NCBI GenBank assembly: GCA_018269055.1
Contig: JAFDVI010000023.1
Span: 1 to 64,000 of the forward strand
Direction: 5' to 3'
Length of the DNA: 64,000 nt
Origin: Acidobacteriota bacterium
GTDB taxonomy: Bacteria > Acidobacteriota > Blastocatellia > RBC074
Shown: piece after piece, positions 21,674 to 30,524 of the stretch
Position numbering within the stretch: position 1 is the stretch's first letter
Layout: each line of letters opens with the position of its first letter
The notes under the pieces: generated by a model
What the model was told of the DNA's origin: nothing
Seen by the model: only the letters and a program-made list of their open reading frames with translations
The model's database searches: none
Position numbers and translations under genes: made by a program

Positions 21674-24600
21674 ATGAGAAAAGCAATTTTGATTTTATCG
21701 CTTTTGTTGATTGCTGCGGCGATCACGGTTTCAGATAGCAGCAAGGCGCAATCGCAGCAGCAAACTTTATTGTTGCGCCGTCCGACAATGAATCGCACGC
21801 ACATCGTCTTTCAGTACGCGGGGGATTTGTGGAGCGTGCCGCGTGCGGGCGGCGAAGCCGCTCGATTGACCAACGGCGTCGGCACGGAAAGCAGTCCGGT
21901 GTTTTCGCCCGACGGCCAGACGATTGCCTTTACGGGCGAATATGATGGCAACATTGATGTGTTCACGATGCCCGCGGCGGGCGGCGTGCCGAAGCGGATC
22001 ACATTCCATCCCGGCGTGGATGCATTCTGCAACTGGTCGCCTGACGGCAAACAATTGCTTTTTCTTTCCGAACGTTCCAGCGAATCGCGCCGTTTCGTGA
22101 AGCTGTTTACCGTGCCGGTTGAAGGCGGATTGCCTGTGGAAGTTCCCTTGCCAACCGGGTTCGACGGATCGTTTTCGCCCGACGGGCAGCGGCTGGCGTA
22201 CGAACCGTTGCCGCGCGGATTCAATGCATGGAAACGCTATCGCGGTGGCATGGCTTCGTACATCTGGATGGCAACGCTGTCAGATTCCAGCGTTGAAAAA
22301 CTCCCGCGCGAAGATTCCAACGACTTCAACGCGATGTGGGTCGGCGACAAGGTTTATTTCCTTTCCGACCGCGAAGGTCCAATCACGCTGTTCAATTACG
22401 ACACCAAAACCAAACGCGTCAGTAAGCTTATCAATAACGCCGGTCTGGACATCAAATCGGCGACGGCAGCCGTGACCGGTGATGCGATTGTGTATGAACA
22501 GTTTGGTTCGCTAAATACTTTCGACCTGAAATCCGGGAAAACCAGCAAGGTCAACGTGACGATCAACGCCGACCAACTGGCTGTGCGCACGCATTATGAA
22601 AAAGTCGGCCAGCGCATCAATGGCGCTGCCATTTCGCCGACCGGCGCTCGCGCAGTGTTTGAAGCGCGCGGTGAAATCATCAGCGTCCCTGCCGAAAAAG
22701 GTGATGCGCGCAATTTGACCAACACGACGGGCGTTGCTGAACGCGATCCGTCCTGGTCGCCGGATGGCAAATGGATCGCGTATTTCAGCGATGAATCCGG
22801 CGAATATGAACTTCACCTGCACGATCAAAAAGGCGTCGGCGAAGTCAAAAAGATCAAACTCGAACCATCGTTTTATTACGGCCCGCAATGGTCGCCTGAC
22901 AGCAAAAAAATTGCCTTCAGCGATAAACGCCTGAACTTGTGGGTCGTGGATGTGGAAAACGGCCAGCCGAAAAAATACGACACTTTGATCGCGGGTGGCG
23001 GCGGGACCAACGTCAGTTGGTCGCCGGACAGCCGATGGGTGACCTATTCCAAACCGCTCAAATCTTATTACAGCGCCGTCTATGTGCATTCGCTGGAAGA
23101 CGGCAAAACGACGCAACTCACCGACGGCATGAGCGATGCGCAATCGCCTGTGTTCGACAAGAGCGGCAAATACATTTACTTCACCGCCAGCACGGACATT
23201 GGGCCAAAGCTTTCTGGCTTCGATATGTCTGCGTACGCGCATCACGTGACGCGTAGCGTATATGTCGCCGTGTTGCGTAAAGATTTGCCTTCGCCGCTGG
23301 CGCCGGAAAGCGACGAAGAGAAAGTCACAGAAGAAAAGAAAGACGCGGCGACCGGGGGACAGGGAGACGCGGCGAAACCTGCTGACAAACCGGAAGAGAA
23401 AAAAGATGTCGTGGCAGCCAAGCCTGCCGAGAAGAAAGAAGCTCCGAAAGTCAACATTGATTTTGACAACATTGGCCAGCGCATTCTGGCGCTGCCCATT
23501 CCCAACAAAAATTACATCGGCTTGGACGCAGGCAAAGGCTCCACATTGTGGGTAGTCGAATTGCCCGACGGCGGGCAAGCAGCAACGCTCTACAAATTCG
23601 ACCTGGAAAAACGCAAGTTGGACAAAGCGTTGGAAAACCTGCAGGGGATGGCTCTTTCCGCCAACGGCGAAAAGATGCTGTATCGAATGGGACCGAACTG
23701 GTTCATCGCAGCAACGGCGACCGCGGGAACTCCCGCGTTCAAACCCGGCGAAGGCAAGATCAAAACCGAAGACATGGAAGTGTTCGTTGATCCCAAAGCC
23801 GAGTGGCAACAAATGTACCGCGAAACCTGGCGCATCGAACGCGATTTCTTTTACGCGCCGAACTATCACGGACTGGATTTGAAAGCGACCGAAAAGAAAT
23901 ACGAACCTTATTTGCAAGCCCTGGTGCATCGTTCGGATTTGAATTACCTGTTCCAGGAAATGCTGGGCGAACTGACCGTCGGCCATTTGTACGTTCAGGG
24001 CGGAGACATTCCCGATCCGAAACACGTTGCGGGCGGATTGCTCGGCGCGGATTACAAGATCGAAAACGGGCGCTATCGCTTCGCCAAAGTTTTCAACGGC
24101 GAAAACTGGAATCCGCAACTGCGCGCGCCGCTGACGCAGCCGGGCGTCAACGTCGTTGCTGGCGAATACTTGCTGGCCGTCAAAGGCCGCGACCTGACCG
24201 CTCAGGACGACATTTACAGCTTGTTTGAAAGCACCGCGGACAAACAAATCACGATCAAAGTCGGTCCGAACCCGGACGGTTCCGGTTCGCGTGAAGTCAC
24301 TGTCGTTCCCGTCGCCAGTGAAGGCGCGCTGCGCAATCTGGCCTGGATCGAAGAAAATCGCCGCAAAGTGGACAAGATGAGCGATGGCCGCTTGGCATAC
24401 ATTTATCTGCCGGATACGGCGCAGGGCGGATACACCTTCTTCAACCGCTATTTCTTCTCGCAACTCGACAAACAGGGCGCAGTCGTAGACGAACGTTTCA
24501 ACAGCGGCGGCCACGCGGCGGATTACGTCGTGGATTATCTGAAGAAACCGCTCAACAGTTACTGGGCGGGCCGCGAAGGCGAAGATTTCCGCCAGCCCGT

Positions 24601-25048
24601 CGCCACCATGCCCGGCCCGAAAGCGATGTTGGCCAATGAATACTCCGGCTCAGGCGGCGATTATCTGCCGTACCTGTTTCGTCGTTACGGCATTGGCCCG
24701 ATCATTGGCAAACGAACCTGGGGCGGTTTGGTCGGCATTGGCGGCTATCCAACGTTGATTGACGGCGGCTCGGTGACGGCTCCGCACTTTGCTTTCTACA
24801 CGCCGGAAGGCAAATGGGATATTGAAAATCGCGGTGTCGCGCCCGACATCGAAATTGATCTTGACCCCAAAGCCTGGCGCGAAGGCCACGACGTGCAGCT
24901 TGAAAAGGCCGTCAACTACCTGCTGGACGAACTGAAGAAGAACCCACCGAAAGAACACCATCGTCCGCCGTATCCCGATTATCACAAAGCCAATCCGCTG
25001 GCTCCGGCTGGCGGTCAGTCGGCGAAAAATGGCGGCGGGCAGAACTAA
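21674..25048 (+). CDS. Tricorn-like S41 protease, paralog 2
   Basis: An 1124-residue close paralog of the gene before it, with the same order: signal peptide (about residues 1-26), two PD40 propellers, a charged linker (EEKKDAATGGQGDAAK and onward), tricorn core, PDZ and S41 domain with nucleophile Ser in NEYSGSGGD, GKRTWGGLVG and IENRGVAPDIEID. Long blocks such as LLGADYKIENGRYRFAKVFN match the neighbours almost exactly. The start follows GGAGAGG at 21662-21668. The linker is the most divergent part between paralogs. The gap to paralog 1 is 92 bp. Confidence 0.9.
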   Translation: MRKAILILSLLLIAAAITVSDSSKAQSQQQTLLLRRPTMNRTHIVFQYAGDLWSVPRAGGEAARLTNGVGTESSPVFSPDGQTIAFTGEYDGNIDVFTMPAAGGVPKRITFHPGVDAFCNWSPDGKQLLFLSERSSESRRFVKLFTVPVEGGLPVEVPLPTGFDGSFSPDGQRLAYEPLPRGFNAWKRYRGGMASYIWMATLSDSSVEKLPREDSNDFNAMWVGDKVYFLSDREGPITLFNYDTKTKRVSKLINNAGLDIKSATAAVTGDAIVYEQFGSLNTFDLKSGKTSKVNVTINADQLAVRTHYEKVGQRINGAAISPTGARAVFEARGEIISVPAEKGDARNLTNTTGVAERDPSWSPDGKWIAYFSDESGEYELHLHDQKGVGEVKKIKLEPSFYYGPQWSPDSKKIAFSDKRLNLWVVDVENGQPKKYDTLIAGGGGTNVSWSPDSRWVTYSKPLKSYYSAVYVHSLEDGKTTQLTDGMSDAQSPVFDKSGKYIYFTASTDIGPKLSGFDMSAYAHHVTRSVYVAVLRKDLPSPLAPESDEEKVTEEKKDAATGGQGDAAKPADKPEEKKDVVAAKPAEKKEAPKVNIDFDNIGQRILALPIPNKNYIGLDAGKGSTLWVVELPDGGQAATLYKFDLEKRKLDKALENLQGMALSANGEKMLYRMGPNWFIAATATAGTPAFKPGEGKIKTEDMEVFVDPKAEWQQMYRETWRIERDFFYAPNYHGLDLKATEKKYEPYLQALVHRSDLNYLFQEMLGELTVGHLYVQGGDIPDPKHVAGGLLGADYKIENGRYRFAKVFNGENWNPQLRAPLTQPGVNVVAGEYLLAVKGRDLTAQDDIYSLFESTADKQITIKVGPNPDGSGSREVTVVPVASEGALRNLAWIEENRRKVDKMSDGRLAYIYLPDTAQGGYTFFNRYFFSQLDKQGAVVDERFNSGGHAADYVVDYLKKPLNSYWAGREGEDFRQPVATMPGPKAMLANEYSGSGGDYLPYLFRRYGIGPIIGKRTWGGLVGIGGYPTLIDGGSVTAPHFAFYTPEGKWDIENRGVAPDIEIDLDPKAWREGHDVQLEKAVNYLLDELKKNPPKEHHRPPYPDYHKANPLAPAGGQSAKNGGGQN

Positions 25049-25075
25049 CCTGATAGGAAGGCCTCTCTCCTGCCT

Positions 25076-25120
25076 GCGAACGCAGCAAGTGCAAACCTTC
25101 GCTGCGTTCGCGTTTGATCC
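25076..25120 (+). terminator. Hairpin between paralogs 2 and 3
   Basis: A perfect 11-bp stem, GCGAACGCAGC (25076-25086) with GCTGCGTTCGC (25101-25111), with a 14-nt loop. The following sequence is only moderately T-rich (GTTTGATCCTTCTTTC), so it may be a partial terminator or an mRNA-stabilising hairpin that tunes expression of the third protease. Confidence 0.6.
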
Positions 25121-25146
25121 TTCTTTCTGAAAAGGAAAAATGCGCA

Positions 25147-28100
25147 ATGAAAAAGATGGCTTTGATGCTTACGTATTTAATTGCTCTTGCAGGTTTGGGC
25201 TTTGCTCAGCAATCGCCGCTGTTGTTGCAGCGTCCGGCGCTGAGCAAATCGCAGATCGCGTTCACCTTTGCCGGAGACATTTGGATTGTCGCGCGCGAGG
25301 GTGGTGAAGCGAGACAGTTGACCACAGGAGTCGGCTTTGAAATAGGGCCGATCTTTTCGCCGGATGGAACCCAGATCGCATTCACCGGTCAGTACGACGG
25401 CAATACGGATGTGTTTGTCGTTTCCTCAACCGGTGGCGTGCCGCAACGGCTGACCTGGCATCCCGGCGCAGACCAGGCTGTTGCCTGGTCGCCCGACGGC
25501 AAAAACATTCTGTTCAAATCCGGGCGCGCCAGTTATTCGGGCTTTGCGCGGTTTTTCACGGTTCCTGCTGCGGGTGGCGTCGAAACCGAAGTTCCGCTGC
25601 CAATGGCCGACGAAGGTGCATATTCGCCCGATGGATCAAAGCTGGCTTACACGCCGCTGGCTCCGGCATTTGGCGGCGCGGCGATGTGGAAAAATTATCG
25701 CGGCGGGCGTGCCAGCAAAATCTGGCTGGCCAATTTGAGTGATTCCAGCGTCACGGAAATCCCACGGAATACGGCCAACGATTTCAATCCGATTTGGACG
25801 AGCGAAAAACCTGAAAAGGTCTTTTTCCTTTCTGACCGCAACGGTCGCTTTACGCTGTTTGATTATGACGTGAAAACCAGGAAGGTCACGCAATTATTGA
25901 AAAACGACGGGCTGGACATCAAATCGGCTTCCGCAGGGCCTGGCGCGATCGTTTACGACCAGTTCGGCGAAATCAAACTTTACGATTTGAGTTCAGGCAA
26001 AACGTCAAAGGTGAACATCACGCTCAATGCCGATCTGCCCAGCGTTCGACCGCATTTTGAACGAGTCGCCGGGCGGATTTCCAATCTGGCATTGTCGCCA
26101 ACCGGCGCGCGCGCGGTGTTTGAAGCGCGCGGCGAAATCATCAGCGTGCCCGTCGAAAAAGGCGGCTCGCGCAATCTGACCAACACGCCCGGCGCTGCGG
26201 AGCGGTATCCCGCCTGGTCGCCCAACGGAAAGTGGATCGCTTATTTCAGCGACGAATCGGGTGAATACGAACTGCACCTGCGTGACCAGTCAGGAATGGG
26301 CGAAGTCAAAAAATTCATCCTTGGCGAACCTCCGTCATACTTCTATTCACCGGAATGGTCGCCCGACAGCAAAAAAATCGCTTTCACCGATAAACGGTTG
26401 AATCTGTGGTACGTCGACGTCGAAAAAGGAAACCAGGTCAAAATTGATACGAACACCTACGAAAATCCTTTCCGCGTGACCGATCCGAATTGGTCGCCGG
26501 ATAGCAAATGGATTACTTACACCAAGCAATTGAAGAATCACCTTTGTGCGGTATTTGTTTATTCGCTGGAATCTTTCAAGAGCACACAGATCACAGATGG
26601 GCTGAGCGATGCGCGGTATGCCAATTTCGACAAGAACGGCAAATACATTTATTTCACGGCCAGCACCAACGCAGGGACATCGGTAGGCTGGCTGGATATG
26701 TCCATATTTCCATATCAGGTGACGCGTAGCGTTTATCTGGTTGTGCTGAAGAAAGGCGACGCTTCGCCGCTTGCGCCCGAAAGTGACGAAGAAAAAATCG
26801 CCGAAGAGAAAAAAGACGAAGCGCCAAAAGGTCCTCCCAAGAAAGAAGAAGTCAAAGTCACGATTGATTTTGATCGAATCAACCAACGCATTTTGGCGCT
26901 GCCAATCCCGTCGCGAAGTTATGTTGGCCTGGGCGCCGGCAAAGCGAACATTTTTTTCCTGGAAGAAGCCATTGCCAATCAACCGGGCGTGACAGTGCAT
27001 AAATTTGACCTGGAAAAGAAAAAGCTCGACAAAGTGCAGGATGGCGTTTCGTCGTTTACTGTTTCTGCCAATGGCGAAAAGATGCTGGTCGGGCAGGGAT
27101 TTGGCCCCGCCGCTCGCTACACCATCATGCCGACGATGATGCCTGCGAAACCGGGCGAAGGCGTGCTGAATTTAGGTGATATGGAAGTGTATGTTGATCC
27201 AAAAGCCGAGTGGCGGCAGATGTACAACGAAGCCTGGCGCATTCAACGCGACTTTTTTTATGACCCGAAACTGCATGGGCTGGATTACGAAGGCACGAAA
27301 AAGAAATACGAAGCTTACCTGAACGGCATAGCGCACCGCGAAGATTTGAATGCGCTGTTCCGCGAAGCGATGGGCGGTATTTCGGTCGGGCATCACCGCA
27401 CGTTTGGCGGCGATCAGCCCAATCCGAACTTCGTCGCTACGGGATTGCTCGGTTGCGATTACAAGATCGAGAACGGGCGCTATCGGTTCGCCAAAATTTA
27501 CGATGGCGAAAACTGGAATCCGCAATTGCGTGCGCCGTTGACCCAACCGGGCGTCGAGGTCAACGTCGGCGATTATTTGATTGCCGTCGGAGGCCGCGAA
27601 ATCCGCGCGACGGAAAACGTCTACAGTTTTTTTGAATCCAAAGCTGGAAAACAGGTGACCATCAAAGTCAGCGCCAATGCGGATGGTTCCAATGCGCGCG
27701 AATACACCGTCGTGCCCATCGCCAACGAAGGCGGGTTGCGCAATCTGGATTGGATCGAAGGCAATCGTCGCAAAGTGGACGAATTGAGCGGCGGCAAACT
27801 GGCTTATGTGTACCTGCCGGATACATCAGGCGGCGGATACACGAATTTCAACCGCTACTACTTCGCACAGGTGGACAAGGAAGGCGCAGTGATTGACGAA
27901 CGCTTCAACGGCGGAGGTTCGGCGGCGGATTACATCGTCGAAGCCATGCGTCGTCAGGTGCTCAACAAATTCGCTACGCGCGAAGGCGAAGATTTCAATA
28001 CGCCCGTCGGCGCGATTCTCGGTCCCAAGGTCATGATCATCAACGAATACGCCGGGTCAGGCGGCGACATGATGCCGTGGCTGTTCCGCAAAGCAGGCGT

Positions 28101-28482
28101 CGGCAAAACCGTCGGCAAACGCACCTGGGGCGGCTTGGTGGGCATTTATGATTATCCGCCATTGATGGACGGCGGATATATCAGCGCGCCGCGTGTGGCG
28201 TTTTACAACCTGCAAGGCGACTGGGATGTGGAGAATTACGGGACTCCGGCGGACGTCGAAGTGGATTTGGACCCAGCACTCTGGCGCAAGGGACGAGATC
28301 CGCAGCTTGAAAAGGCCGTTGAAGTCGCATTGGCTGACCTGAAAACCAAACCTCTGCCAAAATACAAACGGCCGGCCTATCCGAATTACAACAACGGCAG
28401 TGGACCGTCACCCGTGGCAGGAAGCAATGCCAGACCTTCCAGTTCCACGGGAAAAGCCGCAAAATCCGGCGCACAGCAGTAA
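25147..28482 (+). CDS. Tricorn-like S41 protease, paralog 3
   Basis: A 1111-residue paralog. I start it at 25147, where AAAAGGAAAA lies just upstream and a signal peptide (LIALAGLGFAQQ) follows; an in-frame ATG at 25114 adds an unlikely polar extension. The architecture is the same: two propellers, a shorter charged linker (EEKKDEAPKGPPKKEEVK), tricorn core, PDZ, S41 core with nucleophile Ser in NEYAGSGGD and GKRTWGGLVG. The stretch before the conserved His reads SVGHHRT. The end of the domain reads VENYGTPADVEVD, where the other two have GVxPDIE, so this copy is drifting near the last catalytic segment. Confidence 0.9.
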   Translation: MKKMALMLTYLIALAGLGFAQQSPLLLQRPALSKSQIAFTFAGDIWIVAREGGEARQLTTGVGFEIGPIFSPDGTQIAFTGQYDGNTDVFVVSSTGGVPQRLTWHPGADQAVAWSPDGKNILFKSGRASYSGFARFFTVPAAGGVETEVPLPMADEGAYSPDGSKLAYTPLAPAFGGAAMWKNYRGGRASKIWLANLSDSSVTEIPRNTANDFNPIWTSEKPEKVFFLSDRNGRFTLFDYDVKTRKVTQLLKNDGLDIKSASAGPGAIVYDQFGEIKLYDLSSGKTSKVNITLNADLPSVRPHFERVAGRISNLALSPTGARAVFEARGEIISVPVEKGGSRNLTNTPGAAERYPAWSPNGKWIAYFSDESGEYELHLRDQSGMGEVKKFILGEPPSYFYSPEWSPDSKKIAFTDKRLNLWYVDVEKGNQVKIDTNTYENPFRVTDPNWSPDSKWITYTKQLKNHLCAVFVYSLESFKSTQITDGLSDARYANFDKNGKYIYFTASTNAGTSVGWLDMSIFPYQVTRSVYLVVLKKGDASPLAPESDEEKIAEEKKDEAPKGPPKKEEVKVTIDFDRINQRILALPIPSRSYVGLGAGKANIFFLEEAIANQPGVTVHKFDLEKKKLDKVQDGVSSFTVSANGEKMLVGQGFGPAARYTIMPTMMPAKPGEGVLNLGDMEVYVDPKAEWRQMYNEAWRIQRDFFYDPKLHGLDYEGTKKKYEAYLNGIAHREDLNALFREAMGGISVGHHRTFGGDQPNPNFVATGLLGCDYKIENGRYRFAKIYDGENWNPQLRAPLTQPGVEVNVGDYLIAVGGREIRATENVYSFFESKAGKQVTIKVSANADGSNAREYTVVPIANEGGLRNLDWIEGNRRKVDELSGGKLAYVYLPDTSGGGYTNFNRYYFAQVDKEGAVIDERFNGGGSAADYIVEAMRRQVLNKFATREGEDFNTPVGAILGPKVMIINEYAGSGGDMMPWLFRKAGVGKTVGKRTWGGLVGIYDYPPLMDGGYISAPRVAFYNLQGDWDVENYGTPADVEVDLDPALWRKGRDPQLEKAVEVALADLKTKPLPKYKRPAYPNYNNGSGPSPVAGSNARPSSSTGKAAKSGAQQ

Positions 28483-28503
28483 CCGGTTCGCCAGTTTGAA
28501 AAC

Positions 28504-28547
28504 AAAAAGCGCGAGTGTTTGGAGGTGTCCATTCGCTCGCGTTTTTT
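28504..28547 (+). terminator. Rho-independent terminator after the protease cluster
   Basis: The arms AAAAAGCGCGAG (28504-28515) and CTCGCGTTTTTT (28536-28547) pair, with one G-T, around a 20-nt loop and end in a T-run. It lies 22 nt after the last tricorn-like gene and about 45 nt before the DUF692 gene, so the latter needs its own promoter. Confidence 0.8.
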
Positions 28548-28592
28548 GTTCTCTTGCTTGAAAGTTTTCTGTTGACTCATACAATCCGCGCT

Positions 28593-29483
28593 ATGGCGAA
28601 ATTTGCGGAACGAGTGAAAACGTTGCCACGTCTCGGCGTTGGGCTTTCGGGCGAATTCAACGTCGCCACCAAAGGCATGGACGTGAATTGGGTGCAGGCG
28701 AATTATCCTGGCTTGGTGCATTTTTACGAATACGGTTGCGATCTTGAACGTGGCTTGGACGAAGGGGTTCGCCGCTGGGCGGCTGCTGGCGGGCCGACAA
28801 CCTATCACTTTCTGGACATCAACTTGGAAGAAAAAATTGATCTCGACGCGCGCTGGATTGCCGAAACCAAACGGTTGGCCAGTGAAATCAATGCGTCATG
28901 GTTGTGCGGAGACGCCGGACGCTGGCATTACGCGCAACGCGAACGCGGTCACGGCGTCTTGCTGCCGCCGATCCTGTGCCGCGAATCGGCGATGGAAACC
29001 GCCGAAAACATCGCTGAAATCGAAGCGCAAACCGGAATGGCGGTGTTGCCCGAAAATCCTCCGGCGGTGATTTACCTGGGTGATTTGCACATCCTGGAGT
29101 ATTTCGCGCTGGTGGCGGAAACGTCTGATTGCGGACTGTTGCTGGACGCAGCGCATTTGGCGATTTTTCAACAAACGCGTGGCTTGCCGCCCCTCACCGC
29201 GCTGGACAATTTTCCGCTCGACCGCGTCGTCGAAATGCATGTTGCCGGGGGCGTTTTGGCTGACATCGAAGGCTACGCCTTCATCGAAGACAATCATTCG
29301 CCCGAACCTTTGCCCGCCACCTGGGAAATTGTTGAATACGTTGTGCCGCGCGCCAAAAACCTGAAAGCCATCGTGTTTGAATGTGAATACAATCAGCCAG
29401 AAGCCTGTCTGGAAGTGTTTGAGCGATTAAATTCACTGTTTCCCGCCAACGTTACTGCCAAAGGAGAAGCGGCGACAGGATGA
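28593..29483 (+). CDS. DUF692 / MNIO-family multinuclear iron enzyme
   Basis: A 296-residue cytoplasmic protein with the TIM-barrel pattern of DUF692, whose characterised members (MbnB, TglH) are multinuclear iron oxygenases that modify cysteines in peptides. Candidate metal ligands can be matched by order: His in YHFLDIN, the GDAGRWHY segment, Glu/Asn in VLPENPP, Asp/His in LLLDAAHLAIF, His in VEMHVAGG, Asp/His in FIEDNHSPEP and Glu in VFECEYN. It is shorter and diverged from the bufferin-type members. The ATG at 28593 has no strong site. It overlaps the next gene by 4 nt, the usual enzyme-partner arrangement. Substrate unknown. Confidence 0.78.
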   Translation: MAKFAERVKTLPRLGVGLSGEFNVATKGMDVNWVQANYPGLVHFYEYGCDLERGLDEGVRRWAAAGGPTTYHFLDINLEEKIDLDARWIAETKRLASEINASWLCGDAGRWHYAQRERGHGVLLPPILCRESAMETAENIAEIEAQTGMAVLPENPPAVIYLGDLHILEYFALVAETSDCGLLLDAAHLAIFQQTRGLPPLTALDNFPLDRVVEMHVAGGVLADIEGYAFIEDNHSPEPLPATWEIVEYVVPRAKNLKAIVFECEYNQPEACLEVFERLNSLFPANVTAKGEAATG

Positions 29484-30346
29484 GCCATCACACGCTGCAA
29501 AAACTCGTCGCGCGCATGCTGTTTGACGAAGCGTTTGCGGATTCGGTGTATGACAATGCCGAGCAAACGCTGAAGGGATTGGACCTGACTTCAGTTGAAC
29601 GGGATCAGTTGCTTGGCGTGGATCGCCGAGCGTGGCGGCACGACGCTCTACGTAAACGCCGGACGCTTCGCACATTGGCCGAAGAATTCAAAATCTCGAC
29701 GACGATCATTCTGGCGGAAACACGCTCGCTGGCTTCGCTGGAAGCGTTTTTTTCCAGCCGTTTTTTCCACACGGCCATTCAGGGTCGCGGTTCGCTGGCG
29801 CGCAGCTTTGCGGAGTTTATGCTTGATGGATGTCAGTGTGGCGCGTGGAATGCCCCGCAAATTTCGGATGTCGTTCGGCTGGAAAGCGTGATGGCTGCTT
29901 GCCGTCGAACGCTGGCGCGAGAAGGGAAATATGAAGCGGCGGCATTGCCTGTCACAATTACCGACCGAGCACGATTGCGGCTTGCGCCCGGCCACGATGT
30001 CGCCAGCTTTCAAGCCAACATTATCAAAACCATTCAACACGTCGAGCGCTATTTGTTTGAACTCGGCCTGATGCCCGCGATGGCGTTGTGCGAAGACGCG
30101 CCCAAGCTTGCCGATTTGCCGGATGTGAATACCCAACGAAAGGCTTATTTTCTCTTCAGCCCCGGTACGACCGGCATTTCGATGACTGATCTGGACAAAA
30201 GCTCTTACTCAGTTTTGTACGACGCTAAACGCCCTGTCGAAATTCGTGCCCTGCTGTCACGCCACGCCGCCAAAGCGAATGCCAAACCGCCTCAAGAGAT
30301 TCTTTCCGAATGGTTGGAAGGCGGCGCATTGATGCTTGTTGAATAA
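29480..30346 (+). CDS. Probable MNIO partner protein with leader-like N-terminus
   Basis: A 288-residue cytoplasmic protein coupled to the DUF692 gene by an ATGA overlap. Residues 1-48 (LQKLVARMLFDEAFADSV, TLKGLDLTSVERDQLLGVD) resemble the short helical Nif11/NHLP leader-like domain. Residues about 85-150 follow the pattern of DUF2063/HvfC-type partners (SRFFHT, SLARSFAEFML, then DVVRLESVMAACRR). A CQC motif lies in the loop at about residue 118. The C-terminal half is mixed alpha/beta (YFLFSPGTTGISM). The family assignment is by pattern only. It may recruit a peptide substrate to the MNIO enzyme, or carry the modified cysteines itself. Confidence 0.6.
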   Translation: MSHHTLQKLVARMLFDEAFADSVYDNAEQTLKGLDLTSVERDQLLGVDRRAWRHDALRKRRTLRTLAEEFKISTTIILAETRSLASLEAFFSSRFFHTAIQGRGSLARSFAEFMLDGCQCGAWNAPQISDVVRLESVMAACRRTLAREGKYEAAALPVTITDRARLRLAPGHDVASFQANIIKTIQHVERYLFELGLMPAMALCEDAPKLADLPDVNTQRKAYFLFSPGTTGISMTDLDKSSYSVLYDAKRPVEIRALLSRHAAKANAKPPQEILSEWLEGGALMLVE

Positions 30347-30522
30347 ATCCGGGATGCAAGTCACGCGAGGTCATTGGCAATTTCCGCATTCATTCCTATC
30401 CGACGACCTTGCTGCTTGATCCCGAAGGCAAAATCATCTCATTGAACCAAACCAAAAAGGATCAACCGGCTTTGCGCGGAAACGATCTCTTGAAGTCACT
30501 GGAGAAATTGCTGCCGAGATAA
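30343..30522 (+). pseudogene. Remnant of a thioredoxin-fold (TlpA-like) gene
   Basis: In the frame ending TAA at 30520-30522 the DNA reads as the C-terminal 50-60 residues of a thioredoxin-like domain: a cis-Pro motif YPTTLLLDPEGKII, then LRGNDLLKSLEKLLPR. There is no start codon or CxxC half: the frame closes with a stop at 30340, and the remnant begins just at the end of the partner gene. The upstream part was probably lost by a deletion whose junction is near 30346-30360. In family members the missing half holds the redox cysteines, so this fragment cannot act as a thiol enzyme. Confidence 0.7.
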
Positions 30523-30524
30523 TT

